Shown here piece by piece: positions 11,368-22,948 of a stretch of DNA of 64,000 bases; position 1 is the stretch's first letter; each line of letters begins with the position of its first letter. Made by a program: the position numbers and the translations under genes. Origin of the DNA: Saussurea involucrata (Eukaryota > Streptophyta > Magnoliopsida > Asterales > Asteraceae); NCBI GenBank assembly GCA_033807775.1, contig CM066319.1, forward strand, positions 140,294,983-140,358,982. Reading direction: 5' to 3'. The notes under the pieces are model-generated. The model saw nothing but the letters and a program-made list of their open reading frames with translations. It did not search any database and had not been told where the DNA came from.

Positions 11368-12104
11368 CTATGAGGAAGGGTTCGCCATTCCGGCGATCAA
11401 ACAACATACCTTTAGCTTTTCCCTTGCTACGGCCTTTGTCAACATATCAGAACCGTTATCATTGGTATGAACTTTATCAAGTTCAAGCAATTCATCTTCA
11501 AGAGCTTCTCGAATCCAATGATACTTCATCTTGATATGTTTCGTTCTTCCATGAAAGGTTGAATTCTTCGCAAGACAAATGGTACTTTGATTATCACAAA
11601 GAACCACGTAGCGCTGTTGCTTGAAACCAAGCTCCTTCAAATTTTTTTCCAGCCATAGTAGTTCTTTGCACGCTTCATTTGCCGCGATATACTCAGCCTC
11701 AGTGGTAGACAAAGAAACACACTTTTGCAACCTTGATTGCCATGATACTGCTCCCCCTGCAAAGGTAATCAAATATCCAGAAGTGGACCTCATGTTGTCC
11801 ATATTTCCTGCCAGATCAGAATCAGTATACCCAACAAGCATTGGCTTTTCATTCCCAAGTGTTATACCCAATTTGGAAGTACCTCGCAGATATCTGAGAA
11901 TCCACTTAACTGCTTCCCAATGCTTCTTACCTGGGTTCGACAGAAAACGACTAACAACACCTGCTGCATAGGCAATATCAGGTCGTGTGCATACCATCGC
12001 ATACATCAAACTCCCAACGGCTGATGCATACGGAACTCGATCCATCTTTTCAATCTCCTTCTTTGAAGAGGGACAATCCTTTTCAGTTAGCTTAAAGTTG
12101 GTAG
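11368..12104 (-). pseudogene. Element A pol, RNase H end (frameshifted off the main frame)
   Basis: The frame from 12045 down to 11368 (225 codons) begins DRVPYASAVGSLMYAM and contains DSDLAGNMDNMRSTSGY, TTEAEYIAA and LCDNQSTICLAKN, the conserved blocks of copia RNase H. It ends near the polypurine tract as expected. The residues joining it to the reverse transcriptase are found at about 12046-12115 in this frame, not the upstream one, so a single-base indel near 12110 breaks the polyprotein. Confidence 0.9.
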
Positions 12105-15100
12105 TTAGGGGTGAACTGCCTCTTTAGCTTTATCCATGTTGAATCTGCAAAGCACCTTCTCAATGTATTGCTCCTGTGACATATGCAACTTCTTGGCAGC
12201 CCTATTTCGGGTGATCCGTATTCCAAGAATCTGTTTTGCTGGCCCTAAGTCTTTCATTGCAAAAGACTTGCTCAACTGCTCCTTTAGCTTGACAATTCTT
12301 TCTTTATTCCTGCCAACAATTAACATGTCATCAACATATAGCAACAAAATGATGAAATCATCATCCCCAAATCTCTGAAAGAAAACACAGTGATCTAAAG
12401 TCGTCTTTCGGTAGCCATGTTTCCCCATAACCGACTCAAATTTCTTGTACCACTGTCTTGGTGCTTGTTTCAAATCGTATAGACTTTTCTGAAGTCTACA
12501 CACATAGTCTTCTTTGCCCTTAACCTGAAAACCTTCAGGTTGTTCCATGTAGATTTCCTTGTCCAAGTCACCGTGAAGGACTGTCTTCACATCCATCTGC
12601 TCAACCTCAAGATCAAGGCTAGCAACTAAACCAAGAACCACTCGGATAGATCCCATCTTCACGACCGGTGAGAAAATCTCATCAAAGTCAATACCTTTTC
12701 TTTGACTGAAGCCTTTAACCACCAATCTAGCTTTGTACCTGGGCCGTGGAGTATGTTCTTCTGTCTTCACTTTGTAGACCCACTTGTTCTTCAAAGCTCT
12801 TTTGCCTTTAGGCAACTTCACCAACTCAAAAGTATTGTTCTCATGCAAGGAAGTCATCTCGTCTTGCATGGCTTCAACCCACTCTTTCTTGTGCTCATCT
12901 TCCATGGCCTCTTCATAACACTCCGGCTCTCCCCCATCAGTGAGTAAGACATACTCATCAACAGAGTATCGTGTAGAAGGATGACGATCTCTCGTAGACC
13001 GCCTAAGTGGGATAAATGATGGCATACCTGGAACTGGTAACTCTGGATGAACTTCTGCATCCATCTCAATTTCCTCTGGAACATCAACATCATCAGTGCC
13101 ATCTTGTTCGTCATTTAGAACATCATCTCCATCACGTTTCTCAACATGCTTAGGAGGAGCTGGATCCAAATCAGTAAGATCATCATTATGTTGAGGAATA
13201 GTGTCTTCCTTCTCAACATCTTTCAAAGTCTGATCTTCCATGAAAATAACATCTCGGCTTCGAACAAGTTTTTTTTGAACCGGATCATATAATCTGTAAC
13301 TGAACTCATCTTGGCCATAACCAAGGAACACACATGGCTTAGTCTTCACATCAAGCTTTGATCTTTCATCTTTGGGAATATGCACAAAAGCCTTGCATCC
13401 AAAGACCCGTAAGTGACGGTACGAAACATCTTTGCCGCTCCAAACCCTGTCAGGAACATCAAAAGACAAAGGAACACAAGGAGTTAGATTAATAACATGC
13501 ACCGCCGTATTCAAAGCTTCTCCCCAAAAGGATTTCGGCAACCCTGCATGTGACAGCAAACATCTGACACGCTCGGCCAATGTTCTGTTCATCCGCTCTG
13601 CTAATCCATTCAATTGCGGTGTCTTGGGAGGACTCTTTTGATGCCGAATACCATGTTCTCTACAATAAGCATCAAATGGCCCAATGTATTCACCTCCATT
13701 ATCTGTCCAAATACACTTAAGCTTCCTCCCAGTCTGTCTCTCAACTGAGGCATGAAACTGCTTAAACACATCAAATACTTGATATTTAGATTTTAAGGTA
13801 TATACCCATACCTTTCTCGAATGATCATCGATGAATGTGACAAACTATGAGCAACCACCAAGTGTCCTAGTCTTCATAGGACCACAAACATCGGAATGTA
13901 CCAAGTCAAGTATGTTCTCCTTCCTAGAAGGAGGATGACTCTTAAACGAAACTCTGTTCTGCTTATCTGCCAGACAATGAGAACACTTCTTCAGATGAAC
14001 ATCATGCACACCGGTTAACACATTTTTCTTCAATAGTAAAGACATCCCCTTTTCACTCATATGACCAAGTCTCTTATGCCACAAATCAGTCATATCACTA
14101 TTCTCCACAGCGTTAACAATGTTGTTGGAGATCTTCGGATGTGTCACATATAACTTTGGGCATTTCTTACCTCTTGCCACGATCAAGGAACCACGAGTGA
14201 GTTTCCATATACCATTACCAAAGTTGTTGTTGTAGCCATCATCATCAAGTAAGCCTGTAGAAATCACATTAAGTCTCATATCTGGGACATGTTTTACATT
14301 CCGTAAAACCAATTCCATCCTAGTGTCAAATTTCAAACAGACATTGCCAATTCCAACAACCTTTGATAGATTACTATTACCCATCTTAACAGTGCCATAA
14401 TCACCTGTAGTGTAAGATGTAAAGAATTCTCTTCGTGATGTAACATGACACGTAGCACCAGTGTCAACAACCCAACTCGAATCATCTTGCGCAAGGTTGA
14501 CCATCTCATCATCACAACAAATAAAGAACTCTTCGGTAGTAGTGTTAACTTCTGCATTGTCATTACCTCCGTCATCTTTCTTTTGGTTGTTCTTTTGATT
14601 GTTGTAATTGGCCTTTTTGTTCTCTTTCTTCAACTGTCTGCAGAATCGTATCGTGTGCCCTTTCCTACCACAATGGTAGCACTCAAAATCAACAGACTTT
14701 CCTTTCGAATTTGCCCGATGCTTTCCTCTGTTAACCGGACCTCTACTCTGACTTCTCCCCCACCTTTCTGTGACCAAGACATCTGATTGTGAAGAGGAAC
14801 CCTGTGACTTTCTTCTCATCTCTTCATTTAAAATAATGCCTTTAGCCAATTCCATGGAAATAACACCATCGGGTGCGGAGTTGGACAATGACGTCCTGAA
14901 AGTCTCCCATGAATCCGGTAGAGTACCAAGGATCCATAAGCCTTGGATTTCATCTTCAAACTTGATACCCATTCCTGCAAGCTGATTAATAATTCCCTGA
15001 AATGCATTCAAATGATCAGTGATAGGAGTTCCATCATGGTACTTAAGTTGGATCAGCTTTTTAATCAAGAACAACTTATTATTTCCAGTCTTTCGAGCAT

Positions 15101-15368
15101 ATAACTGCTCGAGCTTGTTCCATAGAGTGCGAGCATGAGTCTCCCCACTGATATGGTTCAAAACATTATCATCAACCCATTGCCGAATATACCCACAAAC
15201 TTGTCTATGCAAAATATTCCATTCTGCATCTGTTTTATTCTCAGGTTTGTCGGTCGAAAAAACAGGCAAGTAAAAATCCTTCACATAAAGAAGGTCTTCC
15301 ATCTTCCCTTTCCAAACATGATAATTAGAACCATTTAAACTTATCATCCTACTTGTATTAGCTTCCAT
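12105..15368 (-). pseudogene. Element A gag-protease-integrase-reverse transcriptase, one internal stop
   Basis: The ATG at 15368 opens a TNT1-type gag (codons 1-250) with a CCHC knuckle CYHCGRKGHTIRFC at about 230-243. The aspartic protease motif DTGA follows at about 302-305, then the GAG-pre-integrase WHKRLGHM block near 435. An in-frame TAG (13847-13845) cuts the frame at the start of the integrase core. Beyond it the same frame continues through the integrase (DNGGEY, PQLNGLAERMNRTL) and reverse transcriptase (MDVKT, YVDDMLIVG) to 12105. The stop is a single codon in an otherwise open 1088-codon frame. Translation here would produce only gag, protease and a truncated integrase. Confidence 0.92.
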
Positions 15369-15404
15369 CGTTCAAACAAGTCAAACTCAAAACGATAACC
15401 AAAA

Positions 15405-15416
15405 GCTCTGATACCA
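15405..15416 (-). other. Element A primer-binding site
   Basis: The minus strand reads TGGTATCAGAGC a few bases after the 5' LTR. This is the usual complement to plant initiator methionine tRNA. Confidence 0.88.
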
Positions 15417-15419
15417 ATT

Positions 15420-16113
15420 TGATGGGAAAAACGGCCACTAACGGTAACAACAAATGCAGAATTAATCTTCGTTAGGCTTAACTTTCCCGACCCGAATGAA
15501 CCTTTGAGGATGCAAACAAACAGGGTATTCTAAATGCAAGTAAAAACAGCCCCAAAACATACAATCAACAACCACAATGAGACACCAAAATTTTAGCGTG
15601 GAAAACCCCTCAAAATCGAGAGTAAAAACCACGAGACTACTAGAGCCGCTTCAAATCCACTACCACCAATATTAGAGCAATACAAAGTCTTCTCTAGATT
15701 ATACTAGAGGCATACAAAACCATCTTACACTTGGAAATAAGTACATCAAGATGTATGGAACCAAAATAGAGCAAGAATGGAGAAAAATCACCACAAAGTT
15801 ACTGGTGTGCAGAACCCCACGAAAACCTGACCTCCGGACTTCAAAACCACGATCCCACCGTCCAGAATGTTGATGAAGATGTCGTGAAGCTGCTGACCAA
15901 AAATCACGACGATCCGACCGTTTAATCTACGGAAAACAGAAGTTTTCTGCAGCTGTGAATAGTAATACGAAAATGAATCTTAACTCACACTCTCTCTCTA
16001 TTTTTTGCTGCTGCTGATTTGAAACAAACACACCCTTTTTAGCTGAATAAGAACAAGGGCCAAAAACACATGGGCCTTCCTCATGGGCCAAAAACCTATA
16101 AGGAAACCCAACA
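15420..16113 (-). repeat. Element A 5' LTR
   Basis: 694 bp, the mate of 10657-11350. Minus-strand transcription of the element would start here. Confidence 0.92.
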
Positions 16114-16356
16114 CTTATCAACTTGTGTTGTGATAAAAAGAAGTTGGGGGTAAAAATATAATTTGAGCAAATAAGTTATAAGCAGTTTCAAATAAGTTAA
16201 AATGAATTAACTTATCAATAACAACTTATTTGTGGTGGGAAAAATCATAAGTACTTTTCCTTTTTTCAATCTAAACACTAAAAATAGCTTATTTGCGGTG
16301 AGGAAAATCAATAAGCAAATAAGTCAAAAATATAAGCAATCCCAAACACCCCCTTA

Positions 16357-16938
16357 GTGTAGGATATTTAAGTAGTTAGGATGATTAAGAGATTTTTATG
16401 ATATGGTGTATATAATGAAATATACTTGTTTGGTAATTGGTTATAATGAAATTAGGGTGATGATTGGTTAAGAAAGGTCTATGATATAAAATCATTTAGA
16501 GGGTTCTAGAATCATTAAGAGACATATTTTTTTTGCCGAACAAGATTCACCGATTCACAAGTTTCCTCTTAACAAAACTAATTAAAAGGTAAGCAAACAA
16601 CCCCTTAAAGAAAGTTCGAAAAAATAGAAAATTGAACAACACAATGAAATGTTCATCCGGGTATGCAAATTATTTATTTGGATATGTATATAATGTCCAG
16701 GAACGGATATGAGGGTACTCCTTAATTTTTCGTTTTTATATGATTTTTCTAACCCGACCCTAAAAGCCAATATACTTAAAAAATAATTCTTCAACTTCAA
16801 TAGCTATCTTGTTTTAGCAATTCTGAAATCAGTTATATTATTAAAAGATTCAATACAATTAGTGAAATATCAAAATTTATTTCATAAACATTTATTTTTC
16901 ACTACATTTGATTGGTGGGAAAGAAATAAAATATATTT
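16357..16938. other. AT-rich DNA between the MITE and element B
   Basis: I see no gene, repeat boundary or conserved motif. The ORF at 16582-16800 has no recognisable content. Confidence 0.6.
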
Positions 16939-17184
16939 TGTTAGGGTCAAATTAGGTTGAATAGAAGTTCAAGGAACTGTTATTTTCTATTCTTGAGCCT
17001 CATGGGTCCATAGTATTTAAAGTGTTTTAGCTTAGAAAATTAAGCTAGTTGTCTTTTACACTTTCATGAACGTATTGTAAACTCTCTCATTATTGAAAGT
17101 AAATTGGACGACCATTGGAAATCATACTGTTCGTATTCATATCTATTGATTTCTATTGTTCGTTGCACTGATCTGGAACTCACA
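16939..17184 (+). repeat. Element B 5' LTR
   Basis: 246 bp. Compared with the 3' LTR it lacks a block of roughly 36 bases after TTGAGCC, and has point changes. It is followed by ATTGGTATCAGAGC. Confidence 0.9.
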
Positions 17185-17186
17185 AT

Positions 17187-17198
17187 TGGTATCAGAGC
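17187..17198 (+). other. Element B primer-binding site
   Basis: TGGTATCAGAGC two bases after the LTR; initiator methionine tRNA type. Confidence 0.88.
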
Positions 17199-17586
17199 AA
17201 ACGGACGAATCGATTCAAAGTGACTTTTGGATTTCTGTTCAATCATACGACTGTGTTCTTGGCATTGAAACCCATTTTTTGATTCTGTGAAAATTGCTCA
17301 TTCTCGTTTATTGCATTCCGTTAGTATCATCATTATAAACGATTCTGCAAGTTTTCATAATCTAATTCGATCATCTTAGTTGGTTTTAAGCAAAATCAAA
17401 GTTTCAAGTTTTTGGTATATGTTCTTGCAAAAATCCAATATTTTCTATCAAAAACGTGTTATTTGGCTTCAAAATCGATTTGGGTATTGTTATTATTGTG
17501 TTTTGTCGAGTTCCTAACCTTTCAGGAACGATTTTAAGCAACCCTAATCGATTTCCAATCGACTTGGAAACCATAGCCGTAGTTAC

Positions 17587-18170
17587 CGGATACCACAACC
17601 GTGGTTACCGGGTCCATCACAGAGTTACCGGGTAAGTTTCTTTAATTATCTCTTGTTACCGGGTAACTCCAAGTTACCGGGTAACGTGCTACTTACCGAC
17701 TATTTTCACTTTCCGGACAACTATCCGGGTCATACCTGGTTACCGGAAGTCACACCCGGTAAGTCCCATTTACCGGACAAGTTCCCGGTAACTGCCATTT
17801 CACCCGGTCAGTTCTTTTCATCCGGTAAGTTTTCTCATCCGGTAAGTTTGTCGTTTATTTCATTTTGTTATCGGTAACTCTTGATTCAGTTACTTCATCC
17901 GGTAAGTTAGAACATCCGGTAACCTTCTCTACACCCGGTCAGTCCTCATCATCCGGTAAGTACTTCCACCCGGTAAGTTCTGTTTATTTGCATTCGGTAA
18001 GTTTTTGCTTAATATTATTTCATCCGGTAAAGTTGAAATACCCGGTAACCCTCAGATTTCCGGTAACCCTACTTTATCCGGTAACCTCTGCAAATTTACT
18101 TGTTTTTCACAATCTGATCCGGACACTTCCAGATCAGATATCTTTAATCCGGATTCCTATCCGGTAAGTT
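17587..18170 (+). repeat. CCGGTAA-core degenerate repeat array in element B leader
   Basis: About 30 irregularly spaced copies of a short motif (TTACCGGGTAA, CATCCGGTAAGTT, CACCCGGTAA) occur between the PBS and gag. Nine contain GGTAAGT, the plant 5' splice-site consensus (starting 17631, 17758, 17824, 17841, 17901, 17955, 17972, 17996 and 18163). The ORFs at 17653 and 17865 are readings of this array and not genes. A second array of the same motif lies before the env-position ORF (41800-42600). Confidence 0.85.
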
Positions 18171-18307
18171 CTGCTTAGTCAATTTCTTACCTGTGTTAGC
18201 TAAACCACTCTTAGAACCTGCGTTAGGACTTCACTCTTAGTGCCTTGCGTTAGGATCTCACTTTGAATCGAACTAATCGTCTGACGATCACGTTAGTGCA
18301 AAACAAG

Positions 18308-19570
18308 ATGTCTTCGCGCGACGCTCTCACTATCGGCACCGACTCCAAACCACCTTGCCTCTACCAAGGTGAGCACAGCCAGTGGCGGGACAGATTTCTA
18401 ATCTTCATTGAGTCAAAGGATAACTTCGAGTTCATCTAGCGATCTCTATTTAACGGGCCAATTCCTCAACCCATGAAGACAGTACCAGCAACTGAAGCAG
18501 GTGGTCAAGCTCGTTACGAGGTTAAGACATACGCTGATATGACTGCCGACGAAAGAGGCATGATTGAGGGAGAAAAGCATGCTAAGAGGTACCTTGTTCA
18601 GGCTCTACCCAACACGATCTACACAGCCATAGACAGCTACAAAAAGACAGCAAAGGGCATGTGGGATCAGGTGGAGAAAATGATGCGCGGGAGCCAAGTC
18701 GGGAATCAACTGAAAATCAACAGCTCCATAACCAAGTTCGATGGGTTTAAGCAGTGCACCGGCGAATCCCTCACCCAGACCTATGAACGCTTTTGTCTCC
18801 TTCTCAACGAGCTTCACAAGAACCAAATCACTCGTTCTAACACGGAGAACGCGCTCAAGTTTCTCAACAACCTTTTGCCTGAATGGAAAGTATTCGCATC
18901 TCACGTCAAGCACAACCACTTGATGGAGAACGTCGGCATCCACTAGCTCTATGAGATGCTTCTGCAGGACGAAGATGAAGTGATAGAGACTCTGAGCGAG
19001 AAGAAGTCTGCATCCAAGCCAGCTGCTGATCCACTAGCTCTTATGTCTTCAAAACGAGGCAAATCTTCTGTCCGTCGTTCCAAACGAGCTCAAGAGCCAA
19101 GTGAATCTGAGGCAGAACCTGAGGAAGAAGAGGGCAGTGATTCTGATCCTGAGTTAACAGCCGTGAAGAAAGCAATAACCCTGCTCTCCAAATCCTTCCA
19201 ACAACAGAAGTTCTACAAGAAGCCGACGTCCAATAATCAGCGCTACTCCACCTCCTCCAACAAGCGCCATGATTATCAGGACAAATACGAAGGAAAGAAG
19301 AAGTTTGATGAGCCCAACCAGTCTGACAAGAAAGAGAAGATAGAGAAAGATGACCGCAAGTCTGAATCAAAGAAGAAAGACAAACCCGTGACTTGTTATA
19401 ACTGTGGGAAGCTTGGTCATTTTGCGAAAAAATGTAGAAAGCCTGTTGTGAAGAATGCTCATTATTACAAGGCGAAGCTTGCTTTGGCTGAACAAAAGGA
19501 AGCTGGAGAAGCTTTATTTGTTGAAGATGACTATTGGCTGGGTCGATCTGACAGTGAAAAAAGGTGCTGA
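18308..19570 (+). pseudogene. Element B gag (three breaks)
   Basis: The frame from ATG 18308 reads as a copia gag: an N-terminal block, then a helical UBN2-like core (about 18480-18950), an acidic linker and a CCHC zinc knuckle CYNCGKLGHFAKKC near 19396-19437. In-frame TAG codons occur at 18437 and 18944. Near 19545-19567 a frameshift ends this frame at TGA 19568, while the next frame continues the protein. Gag would form the virus-like particle and bind the element RNA through the knuckle. Confidence 0.88.
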
Positions 19571-22500
19571 TGCCTTCATGGGCTACCACTCTCCTACTGA
19601 AGAGGAAAAGGCAAAGGTGTGTCAGGTATGTGAACCTATCTATCAAAATCTTTATAACCGAACACAACCTCTCATTGAACGGATAGATTCCTATATGGCC
19701 ACCGCTAATGAACAACTGCTTGAGATTAGATCACTATCTGAAAAGCTAGATGTTCAAAAGCGAATTACTGAGAAACACAAGTCCGAAAATGCTAATTTAA
19801 ACGAAAAATGCAAAAATCTTTCAATAGAACCTAAGGACTTAAGGGCCAAAATATCTGAACTACAGTCACAGCTAGATCAGCATGAGAATGAGAAAGCAGA
19901 AATTGTTTATCAATGCTCTACTCTTCAAATTCAGCACAAGGAGTTTGTCGCTAAAATAATTGATCTTGAAATCAAACTCCACAAAAGAGGTCAATCTGAT
20001 CAGACCATTCACATGAATAAACCCAAGGAGTTCACTTACTTTAACAAGGAATGGGGAATCGGATACGATAACCCACACTACTTGAAAAAAGGTATATTCA
20101 AAACACCTACACTGTATGATTTTGGTTGTTTTGGAATAGACAAAAAGTATCCAGAATATGGGATAAAATGGACTGGTCCTCTTGAACCTGAAAAGGAAGA
20201 GGAAACTGAGGAATACAAGCGCAAACACACGACAAAAATGCAAATTCCTTTTTGTTATGAGCCTTTGAATTATTATTATGAGAAAAATCAAAAGAAATAC
20301 CTCTCGAATGACTATTTTGATTGCTATAAGGTTGTGACGCCCAAGGATTCCTCCAAAAAGGATGAGGTCCAAGCAACCGAATCCAAGACTGAGACGGATG
20401 AGTTCAAACTCTATGTTCCCCCTCTCATCTTGAAAGCAAAAATAGCCGAGTTAGAAGAGTCACTCGAGAAGGAAAGGTCTTGTTTTCAAAAAGAAAAGTC
20501 AACGCTTATCAAAGAACTTGAGAATCTCAAATCTGAGAAAACCGAAGTTGTGTCGGATGAAGGACAGGAAATCCTTCGGTGTGAAATCAATAAGCTCACA
20601 TCAAAACTGTCTGCCTTGGCAACAGAAGCGATGCAGGAGCATACAAGAAATGGTCAACTCCAAGAGCAGGTTGACCAACTCCAAAATGAAAAGCAAATTT
20701 CACCCGAACTTTCCTCCAACTCATCAGATACATCATCGTGTAAAGCTTTCATTGGAAAAATCTCTTCACAAGACGGTAAAGAGTCTCAAGATAAGTGTGT
20801 GTTAAGCAATTTAAACTCTGAATTTTTCCTAGCTTCCACACCTAATTCCCCGAAGCACACAGACACAAAGTGTTCCTCGCCTTCCTCGGCTAATCCAAGT
20901 CCCACTATCCCGGATATCGATTTTTCAGAATTTATGAATTCCGAGGGTAATTCTGACGAAGAGTTTGAATCGTTCCCATTCGACAAACCTCTTCCAAGTA
21001 ATACCGACTTTCTTTCACCAGTGGTTAATCGACCGATCAATTTTCTAAAGGGCGATTGTTCCATCTACAGTCACAGCTAGATCAGCGTGAGAATGAGAAA
21101 GCAGAAATTGTTTATCAATGCTCTACTCTTCAAATTCAGCACAAGTAGTTTGTCGCTAAAATAATTGATCTTGAAATCAAAATCCACAAAAGAGGTCAAT
21201 CTGATCAGACCATTCACATGAATAAACCCAAGGAGTTCACTTACTTTAACAAGGAATGGGGAATCGGATACGATAACCCACACTACTTGAAAAAAGGTAT
21301 ATTCAAAACACCTACACTGTATGATTTTGGCTGTGTTGGAATAGACAAAAAGTATCCATAATATGGGATAAAATGGACTGATCCTCTTGAACCTGAAAAG
21401 GAAGAGGAAACTGAGGAATACAAGCGCAAACACACGACAAAAATGCAAATTCCTTTTTGTTATGAGCCTTTGAATTATTATTATGAGAAAAATCAAAAGA
21501 AATACCTCTCGAATGACTATTTTGATTGCTATAAGGTTGTGACGCCCAATGATTCCTCCAAAAAGGATGAGGTCCAAGCAACCGAATCCAAGACTGAGAC
21601 GGATGAGTTCAAACTCTATGTTCCCCCTCTCATCTTGGAAGTAAAAATAGTCGAGTTAGAAGAGTCATTCGAGAAGGAAAGGCCTTGTTTTCAAAAAGAA
21701 AAGTCAACGCTTATCAAAGAACTTGAGAATCTCAAATCTGAGAAAACCGAAGTTGTGTCGGATGAAGGACAGGAAATCCTTCGGTGTGAAATCAATAAGC
21801 TCACATCAAAACTGTCTGCCTTGGCAACAGAAGCGATGCAGGAGCATACAAGAAATGGTCAACTCCAAGAGCAGGTTGACCAACTCCAAAATGAAAAGCA
21901 AATTTCACCCGAACTTTCCTCCAACTCATCAGATACATCATCGTGTAAAGCTTTCATTGGAAAAATCTCTTCACAAGATGGTAAAGAGTCTCAAGATAAG
22001 TGTGTGTTAAGGAATTTAAACTCTGACTTTTTCCTAGCTTCCGCACCTAATTCCCCGAAGCACACAGACACAAAGTGTTCCTCGCCTTCCTCGGCCAATC
22101 CAAGTCCCACTATCCCGGATATCGATTTTTCAGAATTTATGAATTCCGAGGGTAATTCTGACGAAGAGTTTGAATCGTTCCCATTCGACAAACCTCTTCC
22201 AAGTCATACTGACTTTCTTTCACCAGTGGTTAATCGACCGATCAATTTTCTAAAGGGCGATTGTTCCAAAACAAAGACCCCGACTGTGATTAAGGTTTCT
22301 AAAACTAAGTCAAACTCTCAAAATCAATCACAGTCGAGGCAAAAGACCGATAGATCAACTGATAAAAATCCTGTTTCCTCAAAAGCCACTGACCATGCTG
22401 TCAATGTTGTTTCAGATAAAACCGGTCGAGCTAAACAGGACAAACAAAAGTGGCTAGCTAAGGAATCTATCGAGAAAGAGGCGTCGAAGTCATTTAATAC

Positions 22501-22891
22501 TGTTTTCTATCCTAGAATGAACAAAAATGATCGTGCTTGGAATCATAGGAATGATTTTGTTAAACAAGATGTTAAATTTCCTATTAAACTTTATTCCATT
22601 CAACATGTGATTCAATTATCGCATGATTGTTTGTGTTGTTCTAGTTGTGGTTGGAATGACTTTGATGACATCAATAATAATGATTGGTTTGGTTCATATC
22701 ATATGTATAATTCAAAACCAAAACGCAGACCCCGTAAAAAAAAAAGAAATCTAAATCTATACGGGGTCCCCAATCAGAGGTTAAACCAAAGCAAGAAAGG
22801 AAACCCATTCCAAAACGGGTTCCTCCTACCGAGGTTAAACCTACACCCAAGAGGCAACCTGCTTCAAAACAGGTTCATTCGAAAGGTGTAA
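19571..22891 (+). pseudogene. Element B gag-pol linker, coiled-coil-rich, with internal tandem duplication
   Basis: The frame open from 19455 to 21080 continues gag into a long Glu/Lys-rich region with heptad-like stretches (around 19700-19980 and 20440-20700). A Ser/Pro/Asp-rich tail containing PNSPKHTDTKCSSPSSANPS follows. A 1205-bp tandem duplication repeats this region (see 19860-22269). The second unit has its own stops (TAG near 21147, TAA near 21360), then runs open from 21443 to 22891 with a basic tail. Such linkers are typical of large SIRE-type copia polyproteins; their role is unknown to me. Confidence 0.75.
19860..22269 (+). repeat. 1205-bp tandem duplication in element B
   Basis: Units 19860-21064 and 21065-22269 are almost identical, with a constant offset of 1205. 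As 1205 is not a multiple of 3, the junction shifts the frame and the first unit stops at 21080. The high identity suggests the duplication is young compared with the element. Confidence 0.93.
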
Positions 22892-22948
22892 AACCTAACC
22901 CTCCAGGACCCATTTTAATATGGGTACCTAAAGTCCGCTAATCTCGTT

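Larger units (their letters stand above)
10657..16113 (-). mobile_element. Copia LTR retrotransposon A, complete structure
   Basis: It has two 694-bp LTRs (TG...CA ends), a 5-bp TSD CTTAT (10652-10656 and 16114-16118), a primer-binding site, a polypurine tract and a gag-pol frame on the minus strand. The total is 5457 bp, normal for a TNT1-type copia. The LTRs differ at about 14 of 694 positions by eye (about 2%), indicating a fairly recent insertion. The coding region has one nonsense codon and one frameshift, so this copy is not autonomous. Confidence 0.93.
10599..16353. mobile_element. Harbinger-type (Tourist-like) MITE split by copia element A
   Basis: Terminal inverted repeats GGGGGTGTTTGGGATTGC (from 10599) and its complement (ending 16353) are flanked by the trinucleotide TTA on both sides (10596-10598 and 16354-16356). 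The TTA target site and this TIR type are those of PIF/Harbinger MITEs. Without element A (10657-16113 plus one copy of its 5-bp TSD) the MITE is about 293 bp. It contains several AATAAG/CTTATT sub-repeats and no coding capacity. Confidence 0.85.

Noticed and set aside
17587..18170. Regularly recurring short motifs resembling a CRISPR array
   Set aside because: The repeats are short, degenerate and unevenly spaced, lie in a retrotransposon leader of a plant genome, and have no cas genes.
19872..21577. Pair of similar 166-codon minus-strand ORFs (19872-20372 and 21077-21577)
   Set aside because: They are antisense shadows of the duplicated coiled-coil linker of element B; the plus strand carries the recognisable protein.
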